Below are positions 1 through 5,362 of a stretch of 5,628 nucleotides of DNA, in pieces. Where the stretch lies: assembly GCA_030618325.1 (NCBI GenBank), contig JAUXDP010000214.1, positions 1-5,628 on the forward strand, written 5' to 3'. The stretch comes from Methylococcaceae bacterium. Lineage in GTDB: Bacteria > Pseudomonadota > Gammaproteobacteria > Methylococcales > Methylomonadaceae. Position 1 is the stretch's first letter; every line of letters starts with the position of its first letter. The notes beneath the pieces were generated by a model. That model searched no databases. It saw only the letters and a list, made by a program, of their open reading frames with translations, and was not told the DNA's origin. The position numbers were made by a program, and so were the translations under genes.

Positions 1-615
1 GAAACACGTTATGGCATGCATGTTGGCCGTCACCGAGTCATTGATGCGTTATCAACTCTCGGCTTCAGCTACCCAAAACGTAGTCGCTTCTTTCTGCGCG
101 AACTGGAAAGCTTTTTGCTCCTCTGCCGCACTGAAAAACTGGATCCTCTTGAGCCCACTGGCTCTTACGCTGGAGCTATGGGTTTGCCTCAATTTATGCC
201 CAGTAGCTTTATAGCCTATGCCGTTGACTTTGAGGGCAATGATCGACGGGATATCTGGGAAAACCCTAATGATGCCATAGCCAGTGTGGCAAATTATTTT
301 TCAGAACATCGCTGGCAAACCGGCAAAGCCATCGCTTTTCCAGTTCAGGCTCAAGGAGAAAAATATAAAAAAGCACTGACTTCCGACTTAAAACTTGATA
401 CCACGATAGCCAAACTAAAAAAACTAAACATTACTGCACCGGAAACACTCGCAGAAACCACTAAGGTCAAATTGCTCAGCTTTGAACAGCCTGCCAATTC
501 AGATTTATGGGTAGGATTACATAATTTTTATGTGATTACCCGTTATAATCATAGTCCGCTATATGCAATGGCCGTGTTTCAATTAAGTCAAGAAATTTTA
601 AATAGGAAAAACTAG
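1..615 (+). CDS. mltB: Lytic murein transglycosylase B, 3' part (5' end outside window)
   Basis: Membrane-bound lytic transglycosylase that cleaves the MurNAc-GlcNAc bond of peptidoglycan in the periplasm, forming 1,6-anhydro ends. The open frame enters at base 1, so the ATG at 16 is internal. The first codons read ETRYG, matching the ETRWG segment of E. coli MltB, so base 1 falls on the codon of the likely catalytic glutamate. Family landmarks follow: DAL-TLGF-YP, the GSYAGAMGLPQFMPSSF block (window residues 59-75), a calcium-loop-like stretch from D76 to D91, SVANYF, and near the C-terminus NFYVITRYNHS-YAMAVFQL. Compared with my memory of the E. coli calcium loop, E replaces S and N replaces D, and the loop is one residue longer. 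The visible 204 codons are the C-terminal half of a protein of about 360 residues; signal peptide and lipobox are out of view. The TAG stop directly abuts the rlpA ATG, so the two are probably co-transcribed. Confidence 0.96.
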   Translation, partial: ETRYGMHVGRHRVIDALSTLGFSYPKRSRFFLRELESFLLLCRTEKLDPLEPTGSYAGAMGLPQFMPSSFIAYAVDFEGNDRRDIWENPNDAIASVANYFSEHRWQTGKAIAFPVQAQGEKYKKALTSDLKLDTTIAKLKKLNITAPETLAETTKVKLLSFEQPANSDLWVGLHNFYVITRYNHSPLYAMAVFQLSQEILNRKN

Positions 616-1407
616 ATGCATATTTTTCTATTATGTTTTTTAGCCTTGGTTCTATTTTCAGGATGTTCCTCACATTCCACTCACACCAAAGATAGCGCTC
701 CGACTGACATTCCAGCCAATATTTCAGCCATTCCTGATGCGGTCCCTCGCTATGAACCTTATTCCAAATCAGCAAATCCAAAATCTTATGAGGTTTTAGG
801 CAAACGTTATCATGTGCTACGTAGTGGTAAAAACTATCAGAAACAGGGAATCGCATCCTGGTATGGCAAAAAATTCCACGGTAGAAAAACAGCAAATGGG
901 GAAACTTATGATATGTTTGCGATGACTGCTGCCCATAAAACCTTACCCTTACCCAGTTATGTTAGGGTTACCAATTTAAAAAATAAACGCAGTGTGATAC
1001 TCAGGGTTAATGACCGAGGCCCCTTCCATAGTGGAAGAATTATCGATTTATCGTATACCGCCGCAGTGAAACTGGGTATCCAAAAAAATGGAACAGGATT
1101 TGTCGAAGTGAGTACCGTTGCACCAGGTCAGAACTTAGGCAAAGCAACTGATATGTCTAAGCCAGAAGAAATAATCTACCTACAAGCTGGCGCGTTCAGC
1201 AATGAAGCCAACGCTATAGAGCTAAAAAATAAAATACTGGCCCTAAACAATTTTAACTATAGAATTCAGATGACTAATCATCAGAGCCAAACCATTTATA
1301 GGTTGCTATTAGGACCAATCATATCAGTGACCCAAGCAGATAAGATGAGTCTGAAACTAGCCAATTTGGGAATTACCAACCCCCATTTTATAACCGAAAA
1401 AAAGTAA
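616..1407 (+). CDS. rlpA: RlpA septal-ring lipoprotein, DPBB plus SPOR domains, probable lytic transglycosylase
   Basis: Outer-membrane lipoprotein of 263 residues, probably acting at division sites on glycan strands stripped of stem peptides. The N-terminus is a lipoprotein signal (hydrophobic residues 3-14) ending in LFSGC with Cys17 as the lipid site. A Ser/Thr/Pro-rich linker leads to a double-psi beta-barrel (about 77-166: GIASWYG, then HGRKTANGETYD, then VNDRGPF). A C-terminal SPOR domain follows (about 186-262, starting IIYLQAGAFS). Pseudomonas aeruginosa RlpA needs E120, H131 and D157 for transglycosylase activity. Here E96, H107 and D133 occur at exactly the same spacing (11 and 26), so this copy is probably catalytic, unlike the reported inactivity of the E. 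coli protein. AGGA at 604-607, eight bases before the ATG, supports the start. The gene begins on the base after the mltB stop. Confidence 0.95.
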   Translation: MHIFLLCFLALVLFSGCSSHSTHTKDSAPTDIPANISAIPDAVPRYEPYSKSANPKSYEVLGKRYHVLRSGKNYQKQGIASWYGKKFHGRKTANGETYDMFAMTAAHKTLPLPSYVRVTNLKNKRSVILRVNDRGPFHSGRIIDLSYTAAVKLGIQKNGTGFVEVSTVAPGQNLGKATDMSKPEEIIYLQAGAFSNEANAIELKNKILALNNFNYRIQMTNHQSQTIYRLLLGPIISVTQADKMSLKLANLGITNPHFITEKK

Positions 1408-1542
1408 CTGTTAAGCCCACGCCTGATTTTTTCGATTATGGCGTCAAAAGTGGTCCATGACTCAACCCGACCAGTCAAAGGACTATGTTGAATAGTTACG
1501 AAAAAACAGTTAAAAGGGATGTTACAATATCATCCGAAATAC

Positions 1543-1566
1543 CTATTCAGGAATAGATTTTATAAT
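1543..1566 (+). promoter_or_regulatory. Candidate dacA promoter with adjacent palindrome
   Basis: The 209-base gap between rlpA and dacA contains a consensus -10 hexamer TATAAT at 1561-1566, 51 bases before the dacA ATG. Immediately upstream, at 1543-1556, is CTATTC-AG-GAATAG, a perfect 6-bp dyad with a 2-base centre. There is no good -35 at 16-18 bases, and the region is AT-rich, so the hexamer may be chance. A second weak candidate is TACAAT at 1523-1528. If the promoter is real, the dyad lies in the core promoter spacer, where a regulator would repress. No rho-independent terminator for rlpA is evident in the gap. Confidence 0.3.
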
Positions 1567-1616
1567 TTTACATTCCTAATTTTTTTGTAAATCAAAATAT
1601 TATCAAGACCCAAAAT

Positions 1617-2765
1617 ATGTTTCGTCTATCTTTTACAGCTGGAGCGATCTTAATCGTATTCCTACAATCTCTCATGGTTTCTGCCGAAACTAAAATTTTA
1701 ATCCCGGCAGCCCCTATGGTTTCAGCAAAAAGTTACATTTTGCAAGATTATAACAGTGGCCGGATCCTGGCTGAAAAAAATGCCGATCAAAAAATGGCTC
1801 CAGCCAGTCTAACCAAAATTATGGCCGTTTACACTATTTTCCATGAGTTAAATAATGGCCACTTAACACTGGACGAACAAGTTACTATCAGCAAAAAAGC
1901 CTGGCGTACCCCAGGTTCGCGTATGTTTGTTGAAGTTAACAAAAAGGTTTCGGTCAAAGATTTATTAAAAGGAGTCATCATTCAGTCAGGTAATGATGCC
2001 AGTGTCGCATTAGCTGAACATGTCGGTGGAGATGAAGCAACTTTTGCACAAATGATGAATCAACAGGCAGAACGCCTTAATATGATCAACACCCACTTCA
2101 CCAACAGTATGGGCTTACCCAGCAAGCAACATTATACCACTGCTAGAGACTTGGCAATTCTCACCAGTGCATTAATCAATGAATTTCCTGATTATTACCA
2201 GTGGTTTGCCGAAAAAGAATTTACTTTTAACAGCATCACTCAGAAAAACCGTAATACACTGTTATGGCGTGATAAAACAGTAGATGGCGTAAAAACAGGT
2301 CATACTGAAGAGGCCGGTTATTGCCTGGTCGCCTCAGCTAAACGTGAAGCAATGCGCCTTGTTTCCGTGGTTATGGGTACTAACAGCACCAGCACCCGAA
2401 GCAATGAAAACCAAAGTCTGCTCAATTATGGCTTTCGCTTTTTTGAAACCCATCGGCTTTACAAAAGTCAGGATACTTTATCTGAGCCGAGAATATGGAA
2501 AGGTGAATTCCAAAACCTAAAACTGGGCCTAGCTGAAGATCTTTATGTCACTATCCCTAGACGGCATTACAAAGATTTGAAAGCTAATATGGAAATTGAC
2601 GGTAAAATCACTGCCCCCATCAGCAAGGGTAAGACTTTGGGTAAGGTTAATATCGCTCTTGCGGGAGAACAAATCATCAGTAAACCTCTGGTTGCGCTGG
2701 AGTCAATCAATCAAGGTAGTATGTTTGATAGATTATATGACGAAGCCATGTTGTTGATTCAATGA
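1617..2765 (+). CDS. dacA: D-alanyl-D-alanine carboxypeptidase, PBP5/DacA family
   Basis: Low-molecular-mass penicillin-binding protein (382 residues; E. coli PBP5 has about 400) that removes the terminal D-Ala from peptidoglycan pentapeptides in the periplasm. A signal peptide spans residues 1-23, cut likely after VSA. All three active-site motifs of the peptidase S11 fold are present: SLTK at 64-67 (nucleophile Ser64), SGN at 124-126 and KTG at 226-228. The PBP5 C-terminal beta domain covers about 275-365. The last 15 residues (SMFDRLYDEAMLLIQ) form the amphipathic helix that anchors such proteins to the inner membrane. The ATG at 1617 lacks a clear Shine-Dalgarno sequence, but it is the only start that gives the whole signal peptide. 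The stop overlaps the next start by four bases (ATGA at 2762-2765), pointing to translational coupling with the aminotransferase. Confidence 0.95.
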   Translation: MFRLSFTAGAILIVFLQSLMVSAETKILIPAAPMVSAKSYILQDYNSGRILAEKNADQKMAPASLTKIMAVYTIFHELNNGHLTLDEQVTISKKAWRTPGSRMFVEVNKKVSVKDLLKGVIIQSGNDASVALAEHVGGDEATFAQMMNQQAERLNMINTHFTNSMGLPSKQHYTTARDLAILTSALINEFPDYYQWFAEKEFTFNSITQKNRNTLLWRDKTVDGVKTGHTEEAGYCLVASAKREAMRLVSVVMGTNSTSTRSNENQSLLNYGFRFFETHRLYKSQDTLSEPRIWKGEFQNLKLGLAEDLYVTIPRRHYKDLKANMEIDGKITAPISKGKTLGKVNIALAGEQIISKPLVALESINQGSMFDRLYDEAMLLIQ

Positions 2766-3610
2766 CATCAAAATACGGTACAGTCTATTTAAATGGTGCT
2801 TATTTACCGCTTAGCGAAGCTAAAATTTCGGTACTTGATCGGGGCTTTTTATTTGGTGATAGCGTATATGAGGTAATTCCTGCCTATGCTGGTAGGTTGT
2901 TTCAGCTTGAAGCACACTTAGCTCGACTGAAAAATAGCCTGAGCAAAACCTTACTACCATCACCCCATAATGATCAAGAATGGCAGGATATTCTGACGCC
3001 CTTGTTAACAAATGATCCGGATCAATACATTTACCTGCAAATTACCCGTGGCGCGGCTAACAAAAGAGATCACGCCTTTCCCGAAGCTATTGAGCCAACC
3101 ATTTTCGCAATGTGCGCTCCAATTGCCCCTTTTTCTGGCCGAGACACGGGCGTAAAAGCCATCACCCTGGACGACAATCGTTGGAAATTTTGCCACATTA
3201 AAGCCACTAGCTTACTTGCGAATATCCTGCTAAGACAACAAGCGGTTGAACAAGATTGCGCTGAGGCAATTCTAATCAAAGACGGCAATGTAACTGAAGG
3301 AGCAGCGAGTAATATATTTGCTGTTATTGACAGCGTATTAATCACCCCACCAAACAACCATGAAATTTTGCCCGGTATAACCCGTGAGCTAATTATTAAA
3401 TTAGCTGAACAAAACCAAATTCCGGTTGCTGTACAAACCACCCCCCTCAGCGCATTTCTAACCGCGAGCGAAATATGGCTCACTAGTTCAACGCGCGAAA
3501 TTTTACCTGTAGTGGAGTTAGATCAAAAACCTGTTGCTGATGGCAAACCTGGTTCTGTTTGGAAAACCATGAATAAACTGTTTCAAGCATTTAAAAAATC
3601 ACCAGTATGA
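2762..3610 (+). CDS. dat: D-amino-acid aminotransferase (D-alanine transaminase), PLP fold type IV
   Basis: Cytoplasmic PLP enzyme of 282 residues expected to catalyse D-alanine + 2-oxoglutarate to pyruvate + D-glutamate. The class IV landmarks are visible: DRGFLFGDSVYEV (26-38), the PLP lysine K147 in HIKATSLLANIL, and VTEGAASNIF (177-186) with E179, which corresponds to Bacillus DAAT E177. What separates it from branched-chain aminotransferase and aminodeoxychorismate lyase is TRG followed by RDH at 102-104. This matches the R98/H100 pair that holds the substrate carboxylate in Bacillus D-amino-acid aminotransferase; the equivalent of its Y31 is Y36. There is no signal peptide. The start overlaps the dacA stop and the stop overlaps the ybeD start, each by ATGA, with no separate ribosome binding site, so expression is probably coupled. 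The specific substrate is inferred from the motif and the neighbour. Confidence 0.9.
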   Translation: MTSKYGTVYLNGAYLPLSEAKISVLDRGFLFGDSVYEVIPAYAGRLFQLEAHLARLKNSLSKTLLPSPHNDQEWQDILTPLLTNDPDQYIYLQITRGAANKRDHAFPEAIEPTIFAMCAPIAPFSGRDTGVKAITLDDNRWKFCHIKATSLLANILLRQQAVEQDCAEAILIKDGNVTEGAASNIFAVIDSVLITPPNNHEILPGITRELIIKLAEQNQIPVAVQTTPLSAFLTASEIWLTSSTREILPVVELDQKPVADGKPGSVWKTMNKLFQAFKKSPV

Positions 3611-3882
3611 CTGAAGAAAACGCAACAGATACCCTATTTGAATTCCCTTGCCAATTCCCGATAAAGGCATTAGGTAAAACCAGTGCCACTCTGAATATAG
3701 TGATTATAGAAATAGTCAGTCGACATGTTGACGATATTCATGAAACGGCAATACAATCCAAACCCAGTAAAGGTGGTAAATATACTGCTGTAACCATCAC
3801 CATTGAGGCAACCAGCAAACAACAACTAGATGCCATCTATCAGGATCTAACCGATTGTACTGAAGTTATAATGGCGCTTTAA
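3607..3882 (+). CDS. ybeD: YbeD/DUF493 family small regulatory-type protein
   Basis: Ninety-one-residue protein of the YbeD (DUF493) family, which has an ACT-like alpha/beta fold and no settled function. Family pattern: LFEFPCQFPIKALG at the start (E. coli LLEFPTPFTYKVMG), a central IEIVSRH segment, SSKG-like PSKGGKYTAVTITIEAT (53-69), then a helix ending in VIMAL. Length matches the family (87 in E. coli). The ATG overlaps the aminotransferase stop (ATGA at 3607-3610) and has no own Shine-Dalgarno sequence, so translation is probably coupled. In many gammaproteobacteria lipB and lipA follow ybeD; here neither does, and the stop is followed by a 75-base gap and a membrane protein. No clear terminator follows. 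Confidence 0.93.
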   Translation: MTEENATDTLFEFPCQFPIKALGKTSATLNIVIIEIVSRHVDDIHETAIQSKPSKGGKYTAVTITIEATSKQQLDAIYQDLTDCTEVIMAL

Positions 3883-3947
3883 TCTTGTACATCAGTTAAG
3901 CTTGAAACTAGAATAAAATATTGGTTTCGTAGTACTTTCAAAAAAAC

Positions 3948-3955
3948 TAAGGAGG
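3948..3955 (+). promoter_or_regulatory. Strong Shine-Dalgarno sequence that decides the start of the next gene
   Basis: TAAGGAGG is a near-complete anti-16S match. Two ATG codons follow in tandem at 3958 and 3961. The first is only 2 bases from the GGAGG core, the second 5 bases, so the second is the more plausible initiator. Confidence 0.8.
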
Positions 3956-3960
3956 AAATG

Positions 3961-4374
3961 ATGTTAAAGCAAACATTATGGGCAACTATCACAGTGTTTA
4001 TTGCATGGTCAATCCTGGATTTCCTGATTCATGGCGTATTCCTGGAACCAACATACCAAGCAACTGCAAATTTGTGGCGACCCGAGGAGGAAATGAATAT
4101 GCCTCTAATGTCTGTCATTACCTTAATTTTTAGTCTCTGTTTTGTCACTATCTATAGTTATCTTATTGAACCCAAGTCATTAATGTCAGGCATTAAATAT
4201 GGCCTGATCTTTGGCATAGGAACGGGTGTATCAATGGGTTTCGGATCCTACAGTTACATGCCAATTCCCGTGAGCCTTGCATTTAGTTGGTTTATTGGTA
4301 GCTTAATTGAAATTACTCTGGGTGGCGTCATTGTGGGCTTTATGATTAAAACACCCAATAAAAATAACGCTTAA
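3961..4374 (+). CDS. Small four-helix inner-membrane protein of unknown function
   Basis: Protein of 137 residues (138 if the ATG at 3958 is used) with four predicted transmembrane helices: about 7-28, 48-68, 77-95 and 103-129. Helix 1 carries polar residues in a face-like pattern, D20 and H24, with E29 at its end. It leads into the loop YQATANLWRPEEEM, which resembles a motif I recall from uncharacterised small membrane proteins in various bacteria. Helix 3 is glycine-rich (GLIFGIGTGVSMGFG) and helix 4 contains a buried glutamate, E117. No enzymatic or transporter family is recognised, and no function is assigned. Its strong Shine-Dalgarno sequence contrasts with the coupled genes upstream and suggests an independent gene. 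Inside it, AGGAGGAAATGA at 4085-4096 repeats the start region 3950-3961 exactly; see findings. Confidence 0.8.
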   Translation: MLKQTLWATITVFIAWSILDFLIHGVFLEPTYQATANLWRPEEEMNMPLMSVITLIFSLCFVTIYSYLIEPKSLMSGIKYGLIFGIGTGVSMGFGSYSYMPIPVSLAFSWFIGSLIEITLGGVIVGFMIKTPNKNNA

Positions 4375-4484
4375 CATGGCATTAGTGACTATCGGGACCA
4401 GAGTTTCACCTCACCCAGAAAAAACAATATTTTCTAGACTAGCAGGCCAATTTTAAAAAAACTTAATAATCAACAGTATTTAGT

Positions 4485-4638
4485 TTCCCAGCCTCTTTTT
4501 CGAAATTTAATATTAAAGTGCCTGGTTCCATAGAATGTGTGCTTTTATCACAATATAAAGGTGAATACCTCACCGAAAAAGTTTGCCTAACCAGGCACAA
4601 TAATCCCAACTTCAACAAAAACTAAAGAGGCTGGGAAG
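4485..4638 (+). promoter_or_regulatory. Nested inverted repeats: likely structured 5' leader hiding a ribosome binding site
   Basis: Three stems lie within one another. The outer stem is a perfect 14-bp pair: TTCCCAGCCTCTTT at 4485-4498 and its complement at 4624-4637, extendable by one G-U pair (4484/4638). The middle stem is a perfect 10-bp pair, GTGCCTGGTT at 4518-4527 with AACCAGGCAC at 4589-4598. It is extended by ATTA/TAAT (4512-4515/4601-4604) past an A-A internal loop. The innermost hairpin is GGTGA-loop-TCACC at 4560-4574, with a weaker CTTT/AAAG stem (4542-4545/4557-4560) competing for base 4560. The outer 3' arm contains AGAGG (4626-4630), the apparent ribosome binding site of the ORF starting at 4639, so the folded state should block translation. 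Alternatives are a free small RNA or a REP/MITE-like palindromic element. I see no target-site duplication at the ends. Confidence 0.65.
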
Positions 4639-4812
4639 ATGAAAACAAACACTACTACCAGTGACCTACTGGCTAAATTAAACCAAGAATTTAACAACCA
4701 AGGTGTATATGGCCTGCAATATATTCTTGAGGATTTATATCAAGACAACATCATTCAAACCCAAGAAGAGCAAGCTCCTGACTGGTATGGATTAACAGAT
4801 CTGACCATATAA
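4639..4812 (+). CDS. Small acidic glutamine-rich protein, unrecognised
   Basis: Fifty-seven-codon ORF beginning MKTNTTTSDLLAKLNQEF and ending DWYGLTDLTI before TAA. It has nine Asp/Glu and only two Lys, no Arg or Cys, and seven Gln. There is no signal peptide or membrane helix. Residues about 8-40 look helix-forming (SDLLAKLNQEF, then YGLQYILEDLYQDNII). AGAGG at 4626-4630, eight bases before the ATG, is a fair ribosome binding site, but it lies in the last arm of the nested inverted repeats. Amino-acid make-up is protein-like rather than random. I do not recognise the family. The acidic nature would fit a small binding or antidote protein, but that is only a guess. Confidence 0.55.
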   Translation: MKTNTTTSDLLAKLNQEFNNQGVYGLQYILEDLYQDNIIQTQEEQAPDWYGLTDLTI

Positions 4813-4838
4813 TCCTTGAAAAAATAAGAATCTGAACA

Positions 4839-4868
4839 TTGACAGAAACAATAAAAAAGAGGTAGTTT
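4839..4868 (+). promoter_or_regulatory. Weak candidate promoter before the 71-residue ORF
   Basis: A consensus -35 TTGACA is at 4839-4844. At 18-base spacing is TAGTTT (4863-4868), which matches only three of six -10 positions. The ORF starts 37 bases later. The perfect -35 is the only strong part. Confidence 0.25.
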
Positions 4869-4904
4869 CTAGTTTTGACTTGTTTCCATTAACACGCTCT
4901 TACC

Positions 4905-5120
4905 ATGAATATACCAACAATAATAACCGATACTAATCTTCAACTCGCCTGTGATTATCTACAAAAGCAACTTGAAACACGTTCCTGGTGGCCGAGAGCC
5001 CAGCCACGCTTAGCTAAACGGGAATTCGACCTCATGCGCGGCAGTGCTGGCGCACTTAACGTCTGGTGTATGAGGTGGCTGAATTCCAATCAACTTCGGA
5101 AACTTGAAAGAAAAATATAA
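4905..5120 (+). CDS. Hypothetical 71-residue basic, tryptophan-rich protein
   Basis: Unrecognised ORF. Residues 1-24 look like an amphipathic helix (TNLQLACDYLQKQLE). A proline- and tryptophan-containing turn follows (SWWPRAQPRL, 27-36), then a second helical stretch, 47-69, with WCMRWL. It has four Trp, twelve Lys/Arg and six Asp/Glu, so it is basic. There is no signal peptide. The ATG at 4905 has no Shine-Dalgarno sequence at proper distance. A GAGG at 4859-4862 is too far, and an in-frame TAA at 4888-4890 prevents an earlier start. Its middle is richer in G and C (roughly 4980-5060) than its flanks. It may be a real small gene or the remnant of a longer one. It follows the acidic 57-residue ORF by 92 bases on the same strand. 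Confidence 0.4.
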   Translation: MNIPTIITDTNLQLACDYLQKQLETRSWWPRAQPRLAKREFDLMRGSAGALNVWCMRWLNSNQLRKLERKI

Positions 5121-5256
5121 TAAAACGATCCTATTTCAATTTAGATCTATAAATAACAGAAACCGTTCTGCAATAGTAGGACGATTTATGTTCATATTAA
5201 AGCTGAGCAAATTTGATATGAGAAAGAACTAAGCTAAAACAAAAAACGTAGTGGAT

Positions 5257-5296
5257 CACTATCTTCTCAAATCTGTTCAATTTTGAGAAGATAGTG
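5257..5296 (+). repeat. Perfect 15-bp inverted repeat (long hairpin) upstream of the Fic gene
   Basis: CACTATCTTCTCAAA at 5257-5271 pairs perfectly with TTTGAGAAGATAGTG at 5282-5296 around a 10-base loop. No T-run follows on the + strand, so it is not a standard terminator for the upstream ORF. On the - strand the stem is followed about 10 bases later by TTTTTTGTTTT (complement of 5236-5246), but no - strand gene is seen to end there. A third copy of the stem-end sequence, TAGTG at 5249-5253, forms its own small dyad with CACTA at 5257-5261 and repeats directly at 5292-5296 (ATAGTG context), so two folds compete. It lies 66 bases before the Fic start. Confidence 0.75.
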
Positions 5297-5362
5297 GCCA
5301 AATCGCCCAAAATTGCTTATATTTGAGCATCATTATGGTTATGTAATCAAAATCCCTGCGAA

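Noticed and set aside
11..214. 67-codon + strand ORF overlapping mltB in another frame
   Set aside because: The mltB frame covers it with clear family motifs; this is a shadow frame.
536..895. 119-codon - strand ORF
   Set aside because: Antisense to the mltB end and the rlpA start, both well supported.
1296..1478. 60-codon - strand ORF crossing the rlpA end and the intergenic gap, with a protein-like stretch around TTFDAIIEKIRRGL
   Set aside because: Most of it is antisense to the rlpA SPOR domain, it starts at TTG without a ribosome binding site, and I recognise no family. A short remnant of a lost element in the gap cannot be excluded.
1451..1484. Short dyads (TGGTC/GACCA, TGACT/AGTCA) after rlpA as a terminator
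   Set aside because: Arms are only five bases, they overlap one another, and no T-run follows.
3070..3483. 137-codon - strand ORF
   Set aside because: Antisense to the well-supported aminotransferase gene.
4376..4456. 26-codon ORF starting two bases after the membrane protein stop
   Set aside because: No ribosome binding site, very short, no recognisable features.
4485..4637. Outer inverted repeat read as terminal repeats of a miniature transposon
   Set aside because: No direct duplication flanks the ends and the interior has its own nested stem, which fits RNA folding better; kept only as an alternative.
1..4984. GAAACACGTT at 1-10 recurs at 4974-4983
   Set aside because: A 10-base match in two unrelated coding frames with no flanking similarity; chance.
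5188..5232. 14-codon ORF before the long hairpin, with TAGGA six bases ahead of its ATG
   Set aside because: It could imitate a leader peptide for attenuation, but there is no run of regulatory codons and no terminator T-run after the hairpin.
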